Shown here one piece after another: positions 14,001 through 25,699 of a stretch of DNA of 64,000 nt. This DNA comes from Diatrype stigma (lineage: Eukaryota; Ascomycota; Sordariomycetes; Xylariales; Diatrypaceae), in the NCBI GenBank assembly GCA_022225965.2, contig JAKJXP020000025.1, positions 434,001 through 498,000 of the forward strand. The letters are read 5' to 3'. The number at the start of each line of letters is the position of its first letter. Within the stretch, counting starts at the first letter, position 1. A program made the translations under genes and the position numbers. The notes below the pieces were generated by a model. That model made no database searches, was not told the DNA's origin, and was given only the letters and a program-made list of their open reading frames with translations.

Positions 14001-15144
14001 TTAATAAAAGCTATATATAAACCTTTTATTATTTAACTTATGTTTATTAATAATTTGTACCGAATAATTATTCGGCGTAACAGATTTCCAAATTAATAAT
14101 ATCCTTAATATCGATACGATGGACTTTATGAAAAAAAAGAATAAGGCATTAATTAAGGCCAATATTAAGGCGCGTCCGTAAAAAATCTTAAAAAACGGAG
14201 CTACGGAAAACTTTAATAATTCGCGCCTAATTATTTATTCGGAAAAGAACGGTTTTACGGCGACTTAAAAAAAACAAGCTAAGAAGTTGGCGCTGCTTAA
14301 CCCTAAAGCGTCAAATATGCCCAAAAAATACGTCGAACAAAAAGCCCGAAAAGCTTATATCTTTTTTATCTGCCAGCCCAAAGCAATCTTCGATTATTTT
14401 ACAGCTGCTTAATATATAAAGCCTGGCCTTAAGAAGGCTAAAATATTAAATGCCCGAATCCAGTAATAAATAAATAATAAAAACCGCAAACTTAATTATA
14501 TCCAGCTAAATCTTTAAAACCTTTAATTATATGTCTTTATTAATGGATTCTTCGTAAATAATAAAAACCTAAATTCGCAAATCGGCTACGTCATTATGTT
14601 CGGAAATAAAAAGCCCGCATTCTAAACCAATAAACTTACCGTTATTAATAACGTTATTTATTAGTCGTTTATTAAATATAAAAGAATAATTCGTAACGTT
14701 TTTATTAACGAAATCTACGGCATAATACAAGGCTTTAACGTCGAATACGTTATTTATTATACGATTAATACGATCCTAAAACGTTTATTTCTTTCCCGCG
14801 CCCCGTTCGTTCTTTATACGAACTCCTTTTTCCTATATTAATATTTGGTATAAATAAAAAGCATTAACGAAAAGCGGCTAATAATTAATCTTATAGCCCT
14901 TCGTTAATCGTATAAAAATAAGGAAATAAATAAGATCCGATAAATCCATAGCAGCTGCAATCCGGCTAACGCCATAATAAAGGCGTCCCTTAATAAATTA
15001 ATAAAGTCGTTAATTAATCGCAACGAAATTAATATAAGATTAAAAAAATGGATAAAAAGAAAATAATAATTCGAAGAATAATAAGTAATGTAATTAAATT
15101 AACGGCATAGTTCGTAATTAAATCGCGAAAAAAAACAAAGTAAA
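11049..15144 (+). pseudogene. Copia copy A gag-pol remnant (distal part)
   Basis: Plus-strand decayed coding DNA with gag end and knuckle (about 11620-11665), integrase (to about 13320), RT, and RNase H (about 14555-14790) just before the 3' LTR. The proximal gag part lies at 3285-4915. Numerous stops and Cys-to-Tyr changes match G-to-A mutation. No function is retained. Confidence 0.8.
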
Positions 15145-15329
15145 TAATAATTATATTCCAATGCGCTGGCACGCGTTGCCATTATATAAGCAAGCTAGTT
15201 CAATATAACTACAGGCTTCCGCCCGCAGTTCCTTAAATAAACTTCTTCTTATCTTAAACACTTTAATACATTATCGTCTTACTTAATTGTTATTTGCTTT
15301 TTTTAATTATACGTACGTACTTACTAACA
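15145..15329 (+). repeat. 3' LTR, copia copy A
   Basis: 185 bp, same length as the 5' LTR, followed by TSD TTACG (15330-15334). Confidence 0.92.
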
Positions 15330-15334
15330 TTACG

Positions 15335-18300
15335 TAATAATTTGTTTAATATATGGCTAATTTTTAACGATCGATTCGAAAACTTTAATAATGCATAAAA
15401 AATCGAAATAATTATTTAATAAGCCGAATTAATTATCCGTTAAGCAATTAAAGGAAAAATTTATGGCATTTTTTCGGTTACCGTTTAACTTAAAAAAAAA
15501 GCAACGCCATTTTATAATTTAACCGTTATAAGGGCCATATAAGCCAAATCCGGTATAATCCAATTAAAGCTTTCGGACGTAATAATTATCGTATTTTAAG
15601 CTACGAGGTTTAAGGAAATTACCGATTTTCGTAACGAAAGCCGTAACGTTTACGTCGCGGCCGAATAAGGCTTCGCCGTAAAAGCCGAAAATAATAAATG
15701 CTTTAATTATAATAAATAAAGCCATTAAATTAAGAATTACAAAATAAAGGCGAAATTTCCGAAAAATATATAATACGCAAATACGAATAAAAAAGTTATT
15801 TTTAAGGAAATTCTATATTAAGACGTTATTAATAATAAATTCCGGTTAGCCTTTAATAAGTTTAAAGAAAATAAACGGCTTTGCGTATACTTCGTCGGCG
15901 CCGAAAATAATAGCGAAAACGATTCCGAGAAAAATTCCGCCGAATAGTTATAAAATAACGAAAAATTCGATCGTAACTTTAACGAATTTCTTAAATAATT
16001 CGAAAATAACGAATAAAGGCGTCGCGTTTATTTAATAAAAATAAACGTCGGTAGCAAATTATTTCTTAATAAGGATAAATTTTTACGAAAAGAATACGGT
16101 AAAAATTATAACCTTTTTTTTACGAAAACAATCGACGGAAATGAATTTATAATTTTCCTAAATTACGGATATACTTTTTATTATATTTCCGAATCGATGG
16201 CAATTACGTTAAGAACGTATAATTTTTCGAAACCGTTAATAATGTAAAAAATTAAGAACATAAAACCGAAGATTTCGCGTAATGTAATAATTACCGTCCG
16301 GTTTTTAATGCCCGGTAGTAATATCATTTCGTTTCGAATATTAATAGGAATTATTTCCGACGATACCTTTTTCGGTAACTTAATCCTCGGGAAAAGTTTA
16401 TTTTATAAGTTGGATATATATTATAAAAAAAAGAAAAGAAATAAAGTAATTATTTTAATTAAAGTTACCGAAAGGCCCGTAATTTATTTAATCGCTTTAT
16501 TATATATTCTTTACGTTTTTAAAACGGTTTACGCAATAATCGAATCCAGCTTAATAATTTAATATAAACTTATTTTAATAAATAATAAGGCCATTAGTAA
16601 ATACCTTTTATAATACGTTTATAATTTTCCAAAATTATTTAGGCTCGCTTTAAAAAAGATTATTACGAATATACGTACCCATTATTATATCGATATTAAA
16701 GATAACAAATTTATTAAATTCCCTTTATATCGATATAGCCCTACTTAATTTCGGGCATTCCGTAAGTTCGTTAAAAAGCATTTAAAAATAATTATACGTA
16801 TCGGTACGGATTTATAAGGTTCGTTTACGTTATTTATATTTAAAAAGATACCGGACTAAATAACGAAATTTAATAAGTTCGATAAAAACGTAATATAGCG
16901 ATTTTATTATAATTATTAGGAATTTAATAAGATTTAACGGAAAAACGTTTATTTATTTCTTAATGCAATAAATAAAATTTAATAAACGGCCGAATATCGT
17001 TAATATTACTTTATCGATCTTAAAAATGGCTTTTAATAAATTAAGATTTACGAATTAAATATTAAAAAGATCGCTTTCGTAATTTTATTTGGCATTTACG
17101 AATAATTAATAATGCTTTTCGGGCTTTATAATGTTCCGGCGATTTTTTAGGCATTAATAAAAAAAATCCTCGAATTATTTTATAAGTTTATTTCGGACAT
17201 ATTAAATAATATGGCCGTATAAGCTAATATATCCGAATAACTTTACGAACGCATATTCGCCTTATTTAAAAGGCTTTCCAATTACGGGATAATCGTAAAT
17301 CCAACGAAGTCCTTAATATTCGTTAAGAAAGGAATTTTCTTAGGTTTCGTAATTTCCGAAAAAAAGATCGAAACCGATTTAATTAAAGTCGCGACTATTC
17401 GGAATAAGCCTAAGCCGGCAATAACAATCGAAATTCGAGTATTTATAAATGCCGCCGGTTATTTGTAACATTTAATTAATAGGTATTCGAAAATCGCTAG
17501 GCTATTTATAGCTTTTATAGGCGGCCCGAAAAATAAGCGTATTAAGTTATTTCTTAAAATTATAACAAATTAAAAGGCAATTTGCGAAATAATTATAATA
17601 ACGTCCGTAATTCGGAAATTTAATTGGCGCCGCCCGATTATTCTTAAGGCAAACGCTTCGTAATGATTCGTTAACGTAACGTTATTGCAATTCTATATAA
17701 AAGCAATAGGCGCTTTTGTTTTATATTTAATTGCTTATTTTTCGAAAAAGCTTATAAAGACCTAATTATAATATTTCGCTTAAAAAAGGAAGCTTTTCGG
17801 TATTATATTAATATTTTAACATTAACGGCATTAAATTAAAAACGGCAATATAATAATAATTATTAATTACGAATTGCTAAAAATAATTAATACGAAAACC
17901 AAGCAATCGGTTTACATATTGCGCTTTTTCGATATTATCAAGTATTTCGGAATTCGTATCGTATACCATTCGGGCCGAATAAACGTTTTTGCCGATTATT
18001 TTTCGAAGCTCTAAAAAGCCGTAATAATAGCAACCGAAAAAACCGAACCAATTCGCTATGCCGATTAATTAAACCGATTAAACCTTTAAGCCATTTTTAA
18101 AACCTTTTTATATAATATCCTTTTTTTTTAGCTATATAACGAAAATAAATTAATAAGCATTTTGTTATATACCGAAATAAGTTATATAAAATAATTAGGT
18201 ATAAAAGAATATCCGATAACTTTTCGTACGTAAAAGGTACCGCTATAAAAGCGCAAATTTTATAAGAAATCTTTAAATACGATAAATTCTTAATATAATT

Positions 18301-19441
18301 AAAACGAATTTATTACGACTAAAGCCATTTAACCGTTAAAATAACGCTTCGTAATGCGTAAAAGTAATTTTAACATCCGGAAATCGTTTTCGTTACGTAA
18401 CAAATAATCGTCGAATATCCGGCCTGCCAATTAATAAGAAAACCGAATTCCTTATTACCAAACTTATAGCCCGTATAACTCCCGGTATTCTTAATTAAGT
18501 AAGCAATTAATTATATGTCGATAAATTCGTTTACGATTTTTGTAACTATTAAATACGTTACGAAATAAATAAAAGCTAACGTTATTTTTTCCGTTTAATT
18601 CGAAAATACGATTTTTATACTTTTCCGTATCGGGCGTATTTACGGTACCTCTAAAAAATGGATTAATAATAACGCCGGCGCCTTTAAAAATAAAGCCGCA
18701 AATACTTAAAATAAAAAACAAGGCTCCATTATAAAAGCCGTTATATTAGGACGTTCGAAAAATAACGAAAAAATAAAAAAGGTTAATAAAAACCTAAAAA
18801 AAATTATGCTACGCAAATATTAAGCAAATTTTACGGTTCGTTCGTTATTCGAATTATTATAACGAATGGTAATTATTTATAACCGCATTTCTAAACCGAA
18901 CGGCTATAGTTTATATTTCTTATTATTCGGCATAATTTTCTTTTAAAAACAAATCCTATCGGAATTTTACGAATATTTTCGCGAATCGACGGAAAAAAAA
19001 AATTCCAAAATAATAAGTTATTAATAACAAACCACGAAATACCGCTTATAAAGGCCCGTTTTAATAATATAAAGGCATTTCGTAATAAAATACGAACGTA
19101 TTTTTAAGAAAAAAGGAGCTTATTAAAACGTATGTTTCGAACGATTAGGTTTTTTGCGTTCGTTAATGCTAAAAAAAATACGAATCTTATTACGACGGGC
19201 CTTAAAACGTAATTAGTTATTACTTCAATAATACGTACCATTTATAAAGCCCCGGAAAAATCCAATTACAAAATAAATATAACGGAACGAATTTATTTCC
19301 GGCCTTTATAAAAAACGGGCATTCCGTACGTAATATGTAATATGCAAATAGGCAACTTTTAAAACAGAATCGTCGGCGCTTAATAAAAAGGGAAATTAAC
19401 GATAATAATTAAGAACGATTATAATAAAAAAAAAGGATAAT
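15335..19441 (+). pseudogene. Gypsy gag end and pol remnant
   Basis: The continuation of the outer element after the nested insertion. Visible in order: gag knuckle KCFNYNK then SH and KNY (about 15693-15745), a protease-like stretch (about 16100-16230), a residual open frame at 16308-16562, RT (about 17000-17400, including NPTKSLIFVKKGIFLGFV), RNase H (about 17600-17950) and an integrase-like zinc region with PACQLIRKPN out of frame (about 18415-18455). A purine-rich run (about 19424-19437) before the 3' LTR is a likely polypurine tract. Stops are scattered throughout. Confidence 0.8.
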
Positions 19442-19628
19442 TATAAATCCGGGCATTCTCCATAATACCAAGGATCGGAAAATCGGAATATAAAATTCTA
19501 ACAGCTTAAAGCGTATAACTATAATTAGCTTTAATTCAACAACTAATCCGGACCTTCAGTATAATCCTAAGTGAATTGCCAATAGCAGTAATTCCCTAGG
19601 GGTTCGAAGGACCGGGCGCAGAAGCACA
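19442..19628 (+). repeat. 3' LTR of the gypsy element
   Basis: 187 bp. Its inner (left) part is AT-shifted and its outer (right) part is nearly unmutated, the reverse of the 5' LTR. Confidence 0.92.
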
Positions 19629-20010
19629 CCTCATTTCCCTCAACCCTTGTAAGCCCTTGCATTCCTAGTCGGCTAGTGGACGAGCAAGCAAGAAAAGAAT
19701 GGGACAGGCACGGCAGGGAGGGCCATGCGCCAGGGCGGTCAGATCAGGCAGATTGGGGCAGATTGGAGTTCCCGGGACCCGGACCCAGAAAAAAGTGCAA
19801 AATGTGGGCGCACCTTGCGAACGTCGTTACCAAAGCACCACCTAGCAGAACTGCCCCTCCATCGCAGCCGTCGCGGCCATCACAGCGATTTATCACCCCA
19901 CCTGCATAAAAGCACAAAACCTTAAGACCGTAAAAAGGAAGACATCGCATCGCATCGCGTATTTACAGAGCCAGACAGGCATCGTATTCGGCCAACACAA
20001 GCAGGCCGCA
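19629..20010 (+). promoter_or_regulatory. TSR2 upstream region, only 382 bp from the retrotransposon edge
   Basis: Ordinary composition with no gene seen. The LTR end and the TSR2 ATG leave 382 bp for promoter and 5' leader, unless the LTR itself contributes. The short ORFs here are not supported. Confidence 0.5.
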
Positions 20011-20802
20011 ATGGCTTCATCCTCGCCTCATGTAGAACCATCGCCAGGTCAGTAACCCACAAAACAGGAATATCATATCATGGTTGGATTGTCCCGGGCA
20101 TCGCCACGTAAAATAGAGTAGGAAAAAGAGGAAAGGGAAATATGACTAAGACTTCCATCTACAACTGCAGAGACCCGGCAATCCAACTTCGAGCAAGGCG
20201 TCGCCCTGGCGCTGCACCTGTGGCCAGCCCTGACGCTGGCCGTGCAGAACAACTGGGGCGGGCCCTCGTCAGCCGACAAGCGGGACTGGTTCGCGGGCGC
20301 CATCGTGGAGATGTTCCCCTCGTTCCCGGACCTGGCGGCGGCGAAGAAGATGGCGTCGAAGACGACAGCACCTCCCGCGGCGGCCGCTGCTGCTGCGTCG
20401 TCAGAAGAAGAGCCCGAGATCGAGGACGTCGAGGCGACCCTGCTGCAGGTCATGGTGGACGAGTTCGAGGTCAACGTCGACGACGACTCCGGGTTCGAGA
20501 GCGCCGAGACCATCATGCGCATCCGCGCGCAGTGCGCCAAGGGCGACTTCCGCGAGGTCGACGACCTGCGGAGGCGGTGGGAGGCCGGCCGCGGCAAGAA
20601 GGTCGCCGCCGTGCAGGCGCCCGACGTCGACCAGGATACCGATGACGATGGCGGCAGCGATTGGGAGAGCGACGACGACGACGGCAACGGCGATGTGGAC
20701 ATGGACGAGGCACCAGCGCTAGTTCCTGCGCCGAAGGAGAAGCCGCCGCCGCCCGAGGTGGACGAGGACGGCTTCACCAAGGTCACGAGGAAGAAGAGAT
20801 GA
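20011..20802 (+). CDS. TSR2: Pre-rRNA-processing protein Tsr2 (WGG domain, eS26 escort)
   Basis: Two exons, 20011-20047 and 20171-20802, give 222 residues. The intron (GTCAGT...CTGCAG, 123 nt) joins in phase to read GAG-ACC. The N-terminal half has the Tsr2 fold signature: FEQGVALALHLWPALTLAV, then QNNWGGP (the WGG motif), KRDWFAG and EMFPSFPDL. It is followed by LLQVMVDEFEVNVDDDS, the conserved acidic segment. The C-terminus is a long Asp/Glu-rich tail ending KVTRKKR. In yeast Tsr2 binds ribosomal protein S26 and delivers it to pre-40S particles, and it is needed for 20S pre-rRNA processing. The gene is tail-to-tail with the Dos2-like gene, 317 bp apart. The start is the only ATG that gives a canonical splice into the WGG frame. 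A 337-codon frame antisense to it is a GC-bias shadow. Confidence 0.92.
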
Positions 20803-21119
20803 TGAGGAGAATACATATAGCCCGAAATGCCAAAGATGTGAGTTGAGGCACGACCGAGACGATGCGTGACGAAGCGTGAGCAGAGGGCAGCATTACCCAA
20901 TATTATGAATTCTGCTGGAAAGGGATATACACAGACACGAGGGAACCAAGATGCTTTCGGTCCAACCCAGGAAATAAAGCCAGCCCAGACGCCTCCCACA
21001 AACCACAAAACCACAATCCACAAAAGCAAGCAACAGGCTAAGCTAAACCCATGCTCGGCAACACATGACGTGACATGACATGACAAGACATGAGATCCAA
21101 GCCGGAGACATAATCAGGT
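20803..21119. other. Convergent 3' region, TSR2 / Dos2-like gene
   Basis: 317 bp of shared 3' flanks. I saw nothing beyond probable 3' UTRs and a run of imperfect TGACATGACA repeats at about 21066-21092. Confidence 0.6.
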
Positions 21120-22642
21120 TCACTCCCATTCCTCATCATCGCTATCTTCCTCGTCGTCGTCACTGCTGTCGTCCTCATCGTCGCTGTCCTCAGCCTTGCG
21201 GGAATCCTTGGGGCTGCTGGGCGCTTGGCTCGGGTTGCCCGAAGCGGCCCCCACGAGGTCGTAACTGGTGTCGCTATCCGCCTGCGACTTCTCGTCATTG
21301 GACTTACGGGGCTCGGAGGCCTTCAGGCGGGACTTGTCGGAGGCGGCAGCTGCGCCGGTGGCGGGCGGTGGCTGGATGGTGGTGGTAGAAGCCGAGGATT
21401 CGGGCCTCACGGGCTTGTCCGCCTCCTTGTCCCCTGATGATTTAGCCGGCGTTGTCTCGTCGTCGGATTCCTCACCCCACCCGATCTCCTCCTCTGCAGA
21501 CGCGGCTGTAAGGCAAAAATAAACCAGTCAGCAAGCCAGAACTAAAAAGAAACAGTAGAAGAACTCGACGTAGAGTAGATAAATGTGTTTGTATGTATGT
21601 ATGAGTGTGTGTATGCAAACCTTTCAGAAGATCCCGCCGGCGCGCCTCGGCCGTCTCGATGCTGTGTCGGAGGAAATAGTACCGCTTCCAGAAGTCGGCG
21701 TAGGGGACCGTGTCGGGCACGAGCTTCTCCATGTTCGCCCGCAGCTCCGGGTACTTAGCCAGGTCGCTGCTGATGCCTTCCGTCTTGCTCTCGACGTCGA
21801 AGTCCTGGGCCCACGCCGCGTACTCGGGGCTGGCGGGGTCCTCGGTGAAGCTCTTCTCGCTCGTGTGGACGACGTGCAGCTGGGCGTCGTACCGCGAGGT
21901 GTGGATCACGCGCTTGCCCGACTCGTCCTTGCTCTCGAAGCGGTGCTGGGTGCCGCCCTGGCCCTGGGCGTCCTCGGCCGTGCCGGGCCGGAAGACGATG
22001 GCGTCCTGCAGGAAGTCGCGGAAGTTCTTGCCGAAGCTCAGCAGCGCCTCGTCGGCGGCGTCCTCGGCCCGCTGCAGGTCCTTCAGCCGCTTGGCCGCCT
22101 CGGCCCGCAGCTTCGACAGGTACGTCTCCGACTGCTTCATGCCGTCCTCCATCGTTCCGTCCTTGGCCGCCGTCGGCGTCGTCTCGGACTCCTTGTCCTT
22201 ATCCCTGCTGCTGCTGTCGCCGGATTGCTGCTCGCTGGAATCGGCTCGGGGCAGGGCGGTCGTTAGCGAAATGGCGCGGGCGCGGAGCTGGGCGAGGCCG
22301 CGGCCTGCGTCGACGCCGAGCGAGGTGACCTCCTGCTGCGCTTCTCTGTACACCTCCCCGCCCTGAGTTCAAGAAGGATTCGCGTTAGTCACGGATGGAT
22401 GACCGCGAGAAGTAACCCCGCGTCTTGGAACGTCTTTCGCCTCTCACCTGCTTCACCACCTTGCCAACCTGGCCCCCGAGCCAGGTACCCCATGGGCTGC
22501 TGGAAAAGGCGCGGTAGGCCTCCTGGATATCTTCGTTCAGCGTCGAGCTCGGCTCCGGCTTCTTCTCGGAGGAGGAGGAGGAGGATCGCTCGGCATCATC
22601 AGGAAGCGACTCCTTGGCGATGTTGTCGTACGCGAGATCCAT
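21120..22642 (-). CDS. BSD-domain protein, Dos2/BSDC1-like
   Basis: Three exons on the minus strand (22642-22448, 22362-21621, 21505-21120) give 440 residues. Introns use GTGAGA...CAG and GTTTGC...TACAG and keep phase. The N-terminus is MDLAYDNIAKESLPDD, followed by a Ser/Glu-rich segment and a helical region with SSPWGTWLGG, typical of this family. The BSD domain (about residues 250-300) shows YPELRANMEKLVPD and the hallmark FWKRYYFLRH aromatic pair. The C-terminal quarter is disordered and ends in an Asp/Glu/Ser tail (DDEEDSDDEEWE). BSD is named from BTF2-like, synapse-associated and DOS2-like proteins. The molecular role of the fungal members is poorly defined, so I claim the family only. 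The start fits well; no in-frame alternative was seen upstream. Confidence 0.88.
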
Positions 22643-24796
22643 TGTTCCGTAGACGCATGAGACGACGGGGTCTCCGAATGGGGGCGAGAGAAACCGAAGT
22701 AGACCTCCGGTTGAATCAATCAGTAACCTGTTATCAGATGTCTAGCCTGACGCGATGGAAGGCCTTTCGCTTGTTGATTGGATCGAATTGGTAGCTATGT
22801 ATACTAGGTATGAGTTGGGAGTCTCGAATGAGGCTGAGAGACTACAGAAGTGGCGGTCCGATCTCCCCACTGACGTAGCGTGGTTAGCGTTGAGACGGGA
22901 CCTGTCACAGGCTCAGAGTCAACGGGCTGGCTGGCTGGCTGGCTGTCGACTGGCGGGGGGATTGCCCTTCCAAGCGCCCGGGGTTGTTCTGGTTAGCGCT
23001 GCCTGTGCGCTGAACCTTGAAGCACGCCCCCTTTGATGGCAGGTGGCAGCAGTTGCAGACTGTGCTAAAACATCCCCGGCCATGATTGGATCCGGTATAA
23101 TGGAATACCGGAATCCGGCGACCGGGAATGGCCATGTACCTAGGTACCTGCTTCGTTCTTAAGCCCGCATTCCCTTCAAAGTTGAGTCTGCATTCTTCGA
23201 AGTTTATAAAGAATTTCTCAGTTACCTGGTTTACCTACCTTGCCTCTCACCTAGCCAAGAGACAAGAATTCATTCGATGCAATTATATCATTCATTCCGT
23301 CAATTCTCTGGGCAACGCGGACTCCGATAAGCGGAATGACGGGAGTGAAGATAAATCCAATATAGGTACAGCGGCAGTCGGCGGGGATATGCGGAGTAGC
23401 CCGCCGGCCCGCACAAATTTCGGATATGCATCATGTACCTGCGGCGTTTTGCCCGCTCGTTCCCTGGCAAGAAGCACCTCTAGCTGGCTCTAGGTAGCTT
23501 CAAGTTGCACTGGCTAGGTACCTTGGTATCCTTAGTAAGGTCCTGCATGGCTGTTGTTTCACATACTAAGTACGGCAATAAGACGGACGCCCATCAGCTT
23601 CAATGGGATCTCCAATCGCCTCCTGAAGAGTATAACTACAGATATATGTAACATGGGCAGGATGGTGCTATAAGAACCCTTGACAGCATAACTACGAGAC
23701 AGTTGATGTTAACAACTTATTCTATAGTTTGTATGAGGCAAAACACCTGCCCTTCAGCTTATAGCGTCTGTCTAAATATGCTGTACCCTGTTGAGCGCTG
23801 TAAGCACTTATCCTGAAAGATGCTAGACACCCAAATCTTCAGCGATACAGAACCCCTCGGATATTCCAACCCCCCACCCTGAAGAGTCATGCCGAGCTTT
23901 CGTAACTTCTTTCAATCCTTTGTATATACTTATGTACCCGCAATGATTTTACTTCTCTTCGGGGTAAGGAAACGAAACGAAAATCTAGATCTCTGGCGGA
24001 GCTCATGTTCCTACATTGAAGGGCGTGATGACTACATACTCGTCAGGATAACGGGCGAGATGGCGTGAGCGTAAAACCATGCCTAGGTATCTTCAGGAAT
24101 AGTTATAAGTACGGTTGTAACCCAATACAAAGCTATATGTACTGTATATCCTGTCTATTTGTGGTCGATATGCAGTCGATATTCGTCCCTCCGTCAACCC
24201 CATCCGTGCGTGAGATAGTCAGCCTAAGTACGGGAGGTGAGGTGAGTGTTAGTTATGGGTAGGCGTGAAGTACTCTGAGAGATGTGTGTATAAGGCCACA
24301 TGCGATGCAGTTCAGACCACCAGACCACCTGCACCAGACCGCCTGCAGTGTACGAAGTACCTACTGTATATACTCCCAGGTCCCGGTACTTACAACTGAG
24401 CCCAGCAGGGCCAGCCAACCACACGCATTACTGGCACACACTATCTGACTACCTATAGAAAAGACGCTCTAATTATCGATTGGTCCGCTATGTCCGATGC
24501 CCCGAGTCGGACTGGTCCTGGTCGGGGGCGGGTCCTCTTTAGTACCTACATACCCACGCAGGCAGGCAGGTATGTACCTACCTGCCTTCTCCATTGTGGC
24601 TCACCTTGGCCTGGGACACCCGGAGCCTGGAGCTTACAAATCGGAAAGTTGCCTGCCTGCACCTGCAGCTGGACTTGACTCTCTGGATTCTCTGGACTCT
24701 GGAGTCTTCCAAACCACAGCGAGAACTTCTGCACCCCTCTCTCGCTTTCTCTCCAGCCCGCTTTTGAGTGCATGCCCACGCTCGTGCTCGATTCCG

Positions 24797-24825
24797 GATT
24801 GTCAGATTGTCAGATTGTCAGATTG
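24797..24825. repeat. Short tandem repeat, 8-bp GATTGTCA unit
   Basis: Three copies of GATTGTCA and a partial fourth. Confidence 0.75.
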
Positions 24826-25235
24826 CCGTCAAAGTGTCTGCCCCAAGTTCGAGGCAGCCAGACACATTCCGTCATCATCCACCACGCCTTGTCCTGCCTG
24901 GATACGGCCTTCCTGCAGGGCTTTGAGTGCTTTGAGTTTTCCGTCCTTGCATCTGGCATCGCTTCTACCTACTTGATATACCCTTGATACTACCTACATA
25001 CTACATACTGTCTACATATCTACCTATTATCTGTCTCTGTATAGTAGGTATACATGCATACATACCTCTTCCACTATACAGACTGCAGACCTACAGACTG
25101 AATCGTAGCCACGCCACACACCCTGACATCCCAACGCCCTAACATCTTCACGTTAGGACAACACCAGGCCGTTCGATCTTTTTCGCCACGCTGTCCAATC
25201 CTACCCTCAACCTTGTGTCGTTGACCGTTCTTCGG

Positions 25236-25466
25236 ATGGTGTGTTCCATCCACTATCTATCATCTATCTGTAGCTTAGACCAGTTCCCAGCAAATCCAGA
25301 TCTTCGCAGAAAGGCCGCGCTGTCTGAAGTTTCCTATCCCCGGCCTACATCCAGTATCTCTATCTCTTACCCCCATCAGACTGTACCTAGATTCATCCTC
25401 CACCTCTGCCACATACCTCTAACGGGACTGAATCGATCCCTCCCTTCATATCCACCAGATACATAG
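25236..25466 (+). other. Candidate upstream ORF in the AP-1 leader
   Basis: An ATG at 25236 opens 76 codons to a stop ending at 25466. It is the last ATG before the AP-1 start codon; none occurs between 25239 and 25788. It counts as a uORF only if transcription begins upstream of 25236, which the sequence alone cannot show. Confidence 0.3.
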
Positions 25467-25644
25467 CTATTACATTGTTTTACATTCATCAAAGCCCTAG
25501 CCCCCGGGCTTCAAACAAAAGAGCTCGGTGGCCATTGGAGTGCGAAGAAGGAAGACGCACCGTTCCATTCCTGGCCGATAGTCGTGCCCACTACGGTTTA
25601 GCAGTCTTGTTCACCTACGCCTCCCCGCCTTTACTATCGTCCTT

Positions 25645-25699
25645 GACAACTCTCTCGGCTCAGCACCATTGACATCACCGAAGTGCTGAGAGAGTTGTC
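25645..25699 (+). promoter_or_regulatory. Long imperfect hairpin in the AP-1 5' leader
   Basis: The left arm GACAACTCTCT (25645-25655) pairs with AGAGAGTTGTC (25689-25699). After a 5-nt bulge, CAGCAC (25661-25666) pairs with GTGCTG (25683-25688). This gives 17 base pairs around a 16-nt loop, ending 89 nt before the start codon. Confidence 0.6.

Larger units (their letters stand above)
3100..15329 (+). mobile_element. Ty1/copia LTR retrotransposon (copy A, plus orientation), RIP-mutated, split by copy B
   Basis: 185-bp LTRs at 3100-3284 and 15145-15329, with a 5-bp target duplication TTACG at 3095-3099 and 15330-15334. The inserted copy B (4921-11043 plus a 5-bp TSD) accounts for 6128 bp, leaving 6102 bp, nearly the length of copy B (6123 bp). 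Plus-strand decayed domains: a CX2CX4CX4H-type gag knuckle with Cys-to-Tyr changes (about 11620-11665), the integrase C-terminal segment reading FIYRKKNKWQGLYKV (about 13165-13215), and a copia RNase H ending with SQIGYVIMFGNKKPA (about 14570-14620). Integrase ahead of RT/RNase H is the Ty1/copia order. No frame is intact. Confidence 0.92.
1855..19628 (+). mobile_element. Ty3/gypsy LTR retrotransposon, RIP-mutated, split by a nested insertion
   Basis: Two 187-bp direct repeats (1855-2041 and 19442-19628) align without gaps, and all differences are transitions. Without the nested copia elements (3100-15329 plus one TSD copy) the element is about 5.5 kb, normal for gypsy. Order on the plus strand: a gag start at 2120, then after the insertion a CX2CX4HX4C knuckle (about 15693-15745), RT with FIDLKNGF and LFGLYNVPAIF (about 17005-17140), RNase H, then an integrase-like region after about 18350. 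PR-RT-RH-IN order defines Ty3/gypsy. Every frame is broken by stops that look like C-to-T or G-to-A changes. The TSD is imperfect: ACCTT before 1855 against ACCTC near 19628-19632, which leaves the right boundary uncertain by 1-2 nt. Confidence 0.92.

Noticed and set aside
20073..21086. 337-codon open frame on the minus strand
   Set aside because: Antisense to TSR2 exon 2 and its intron; the Ser/Ala-rich composition is a shadow of acidic codons.
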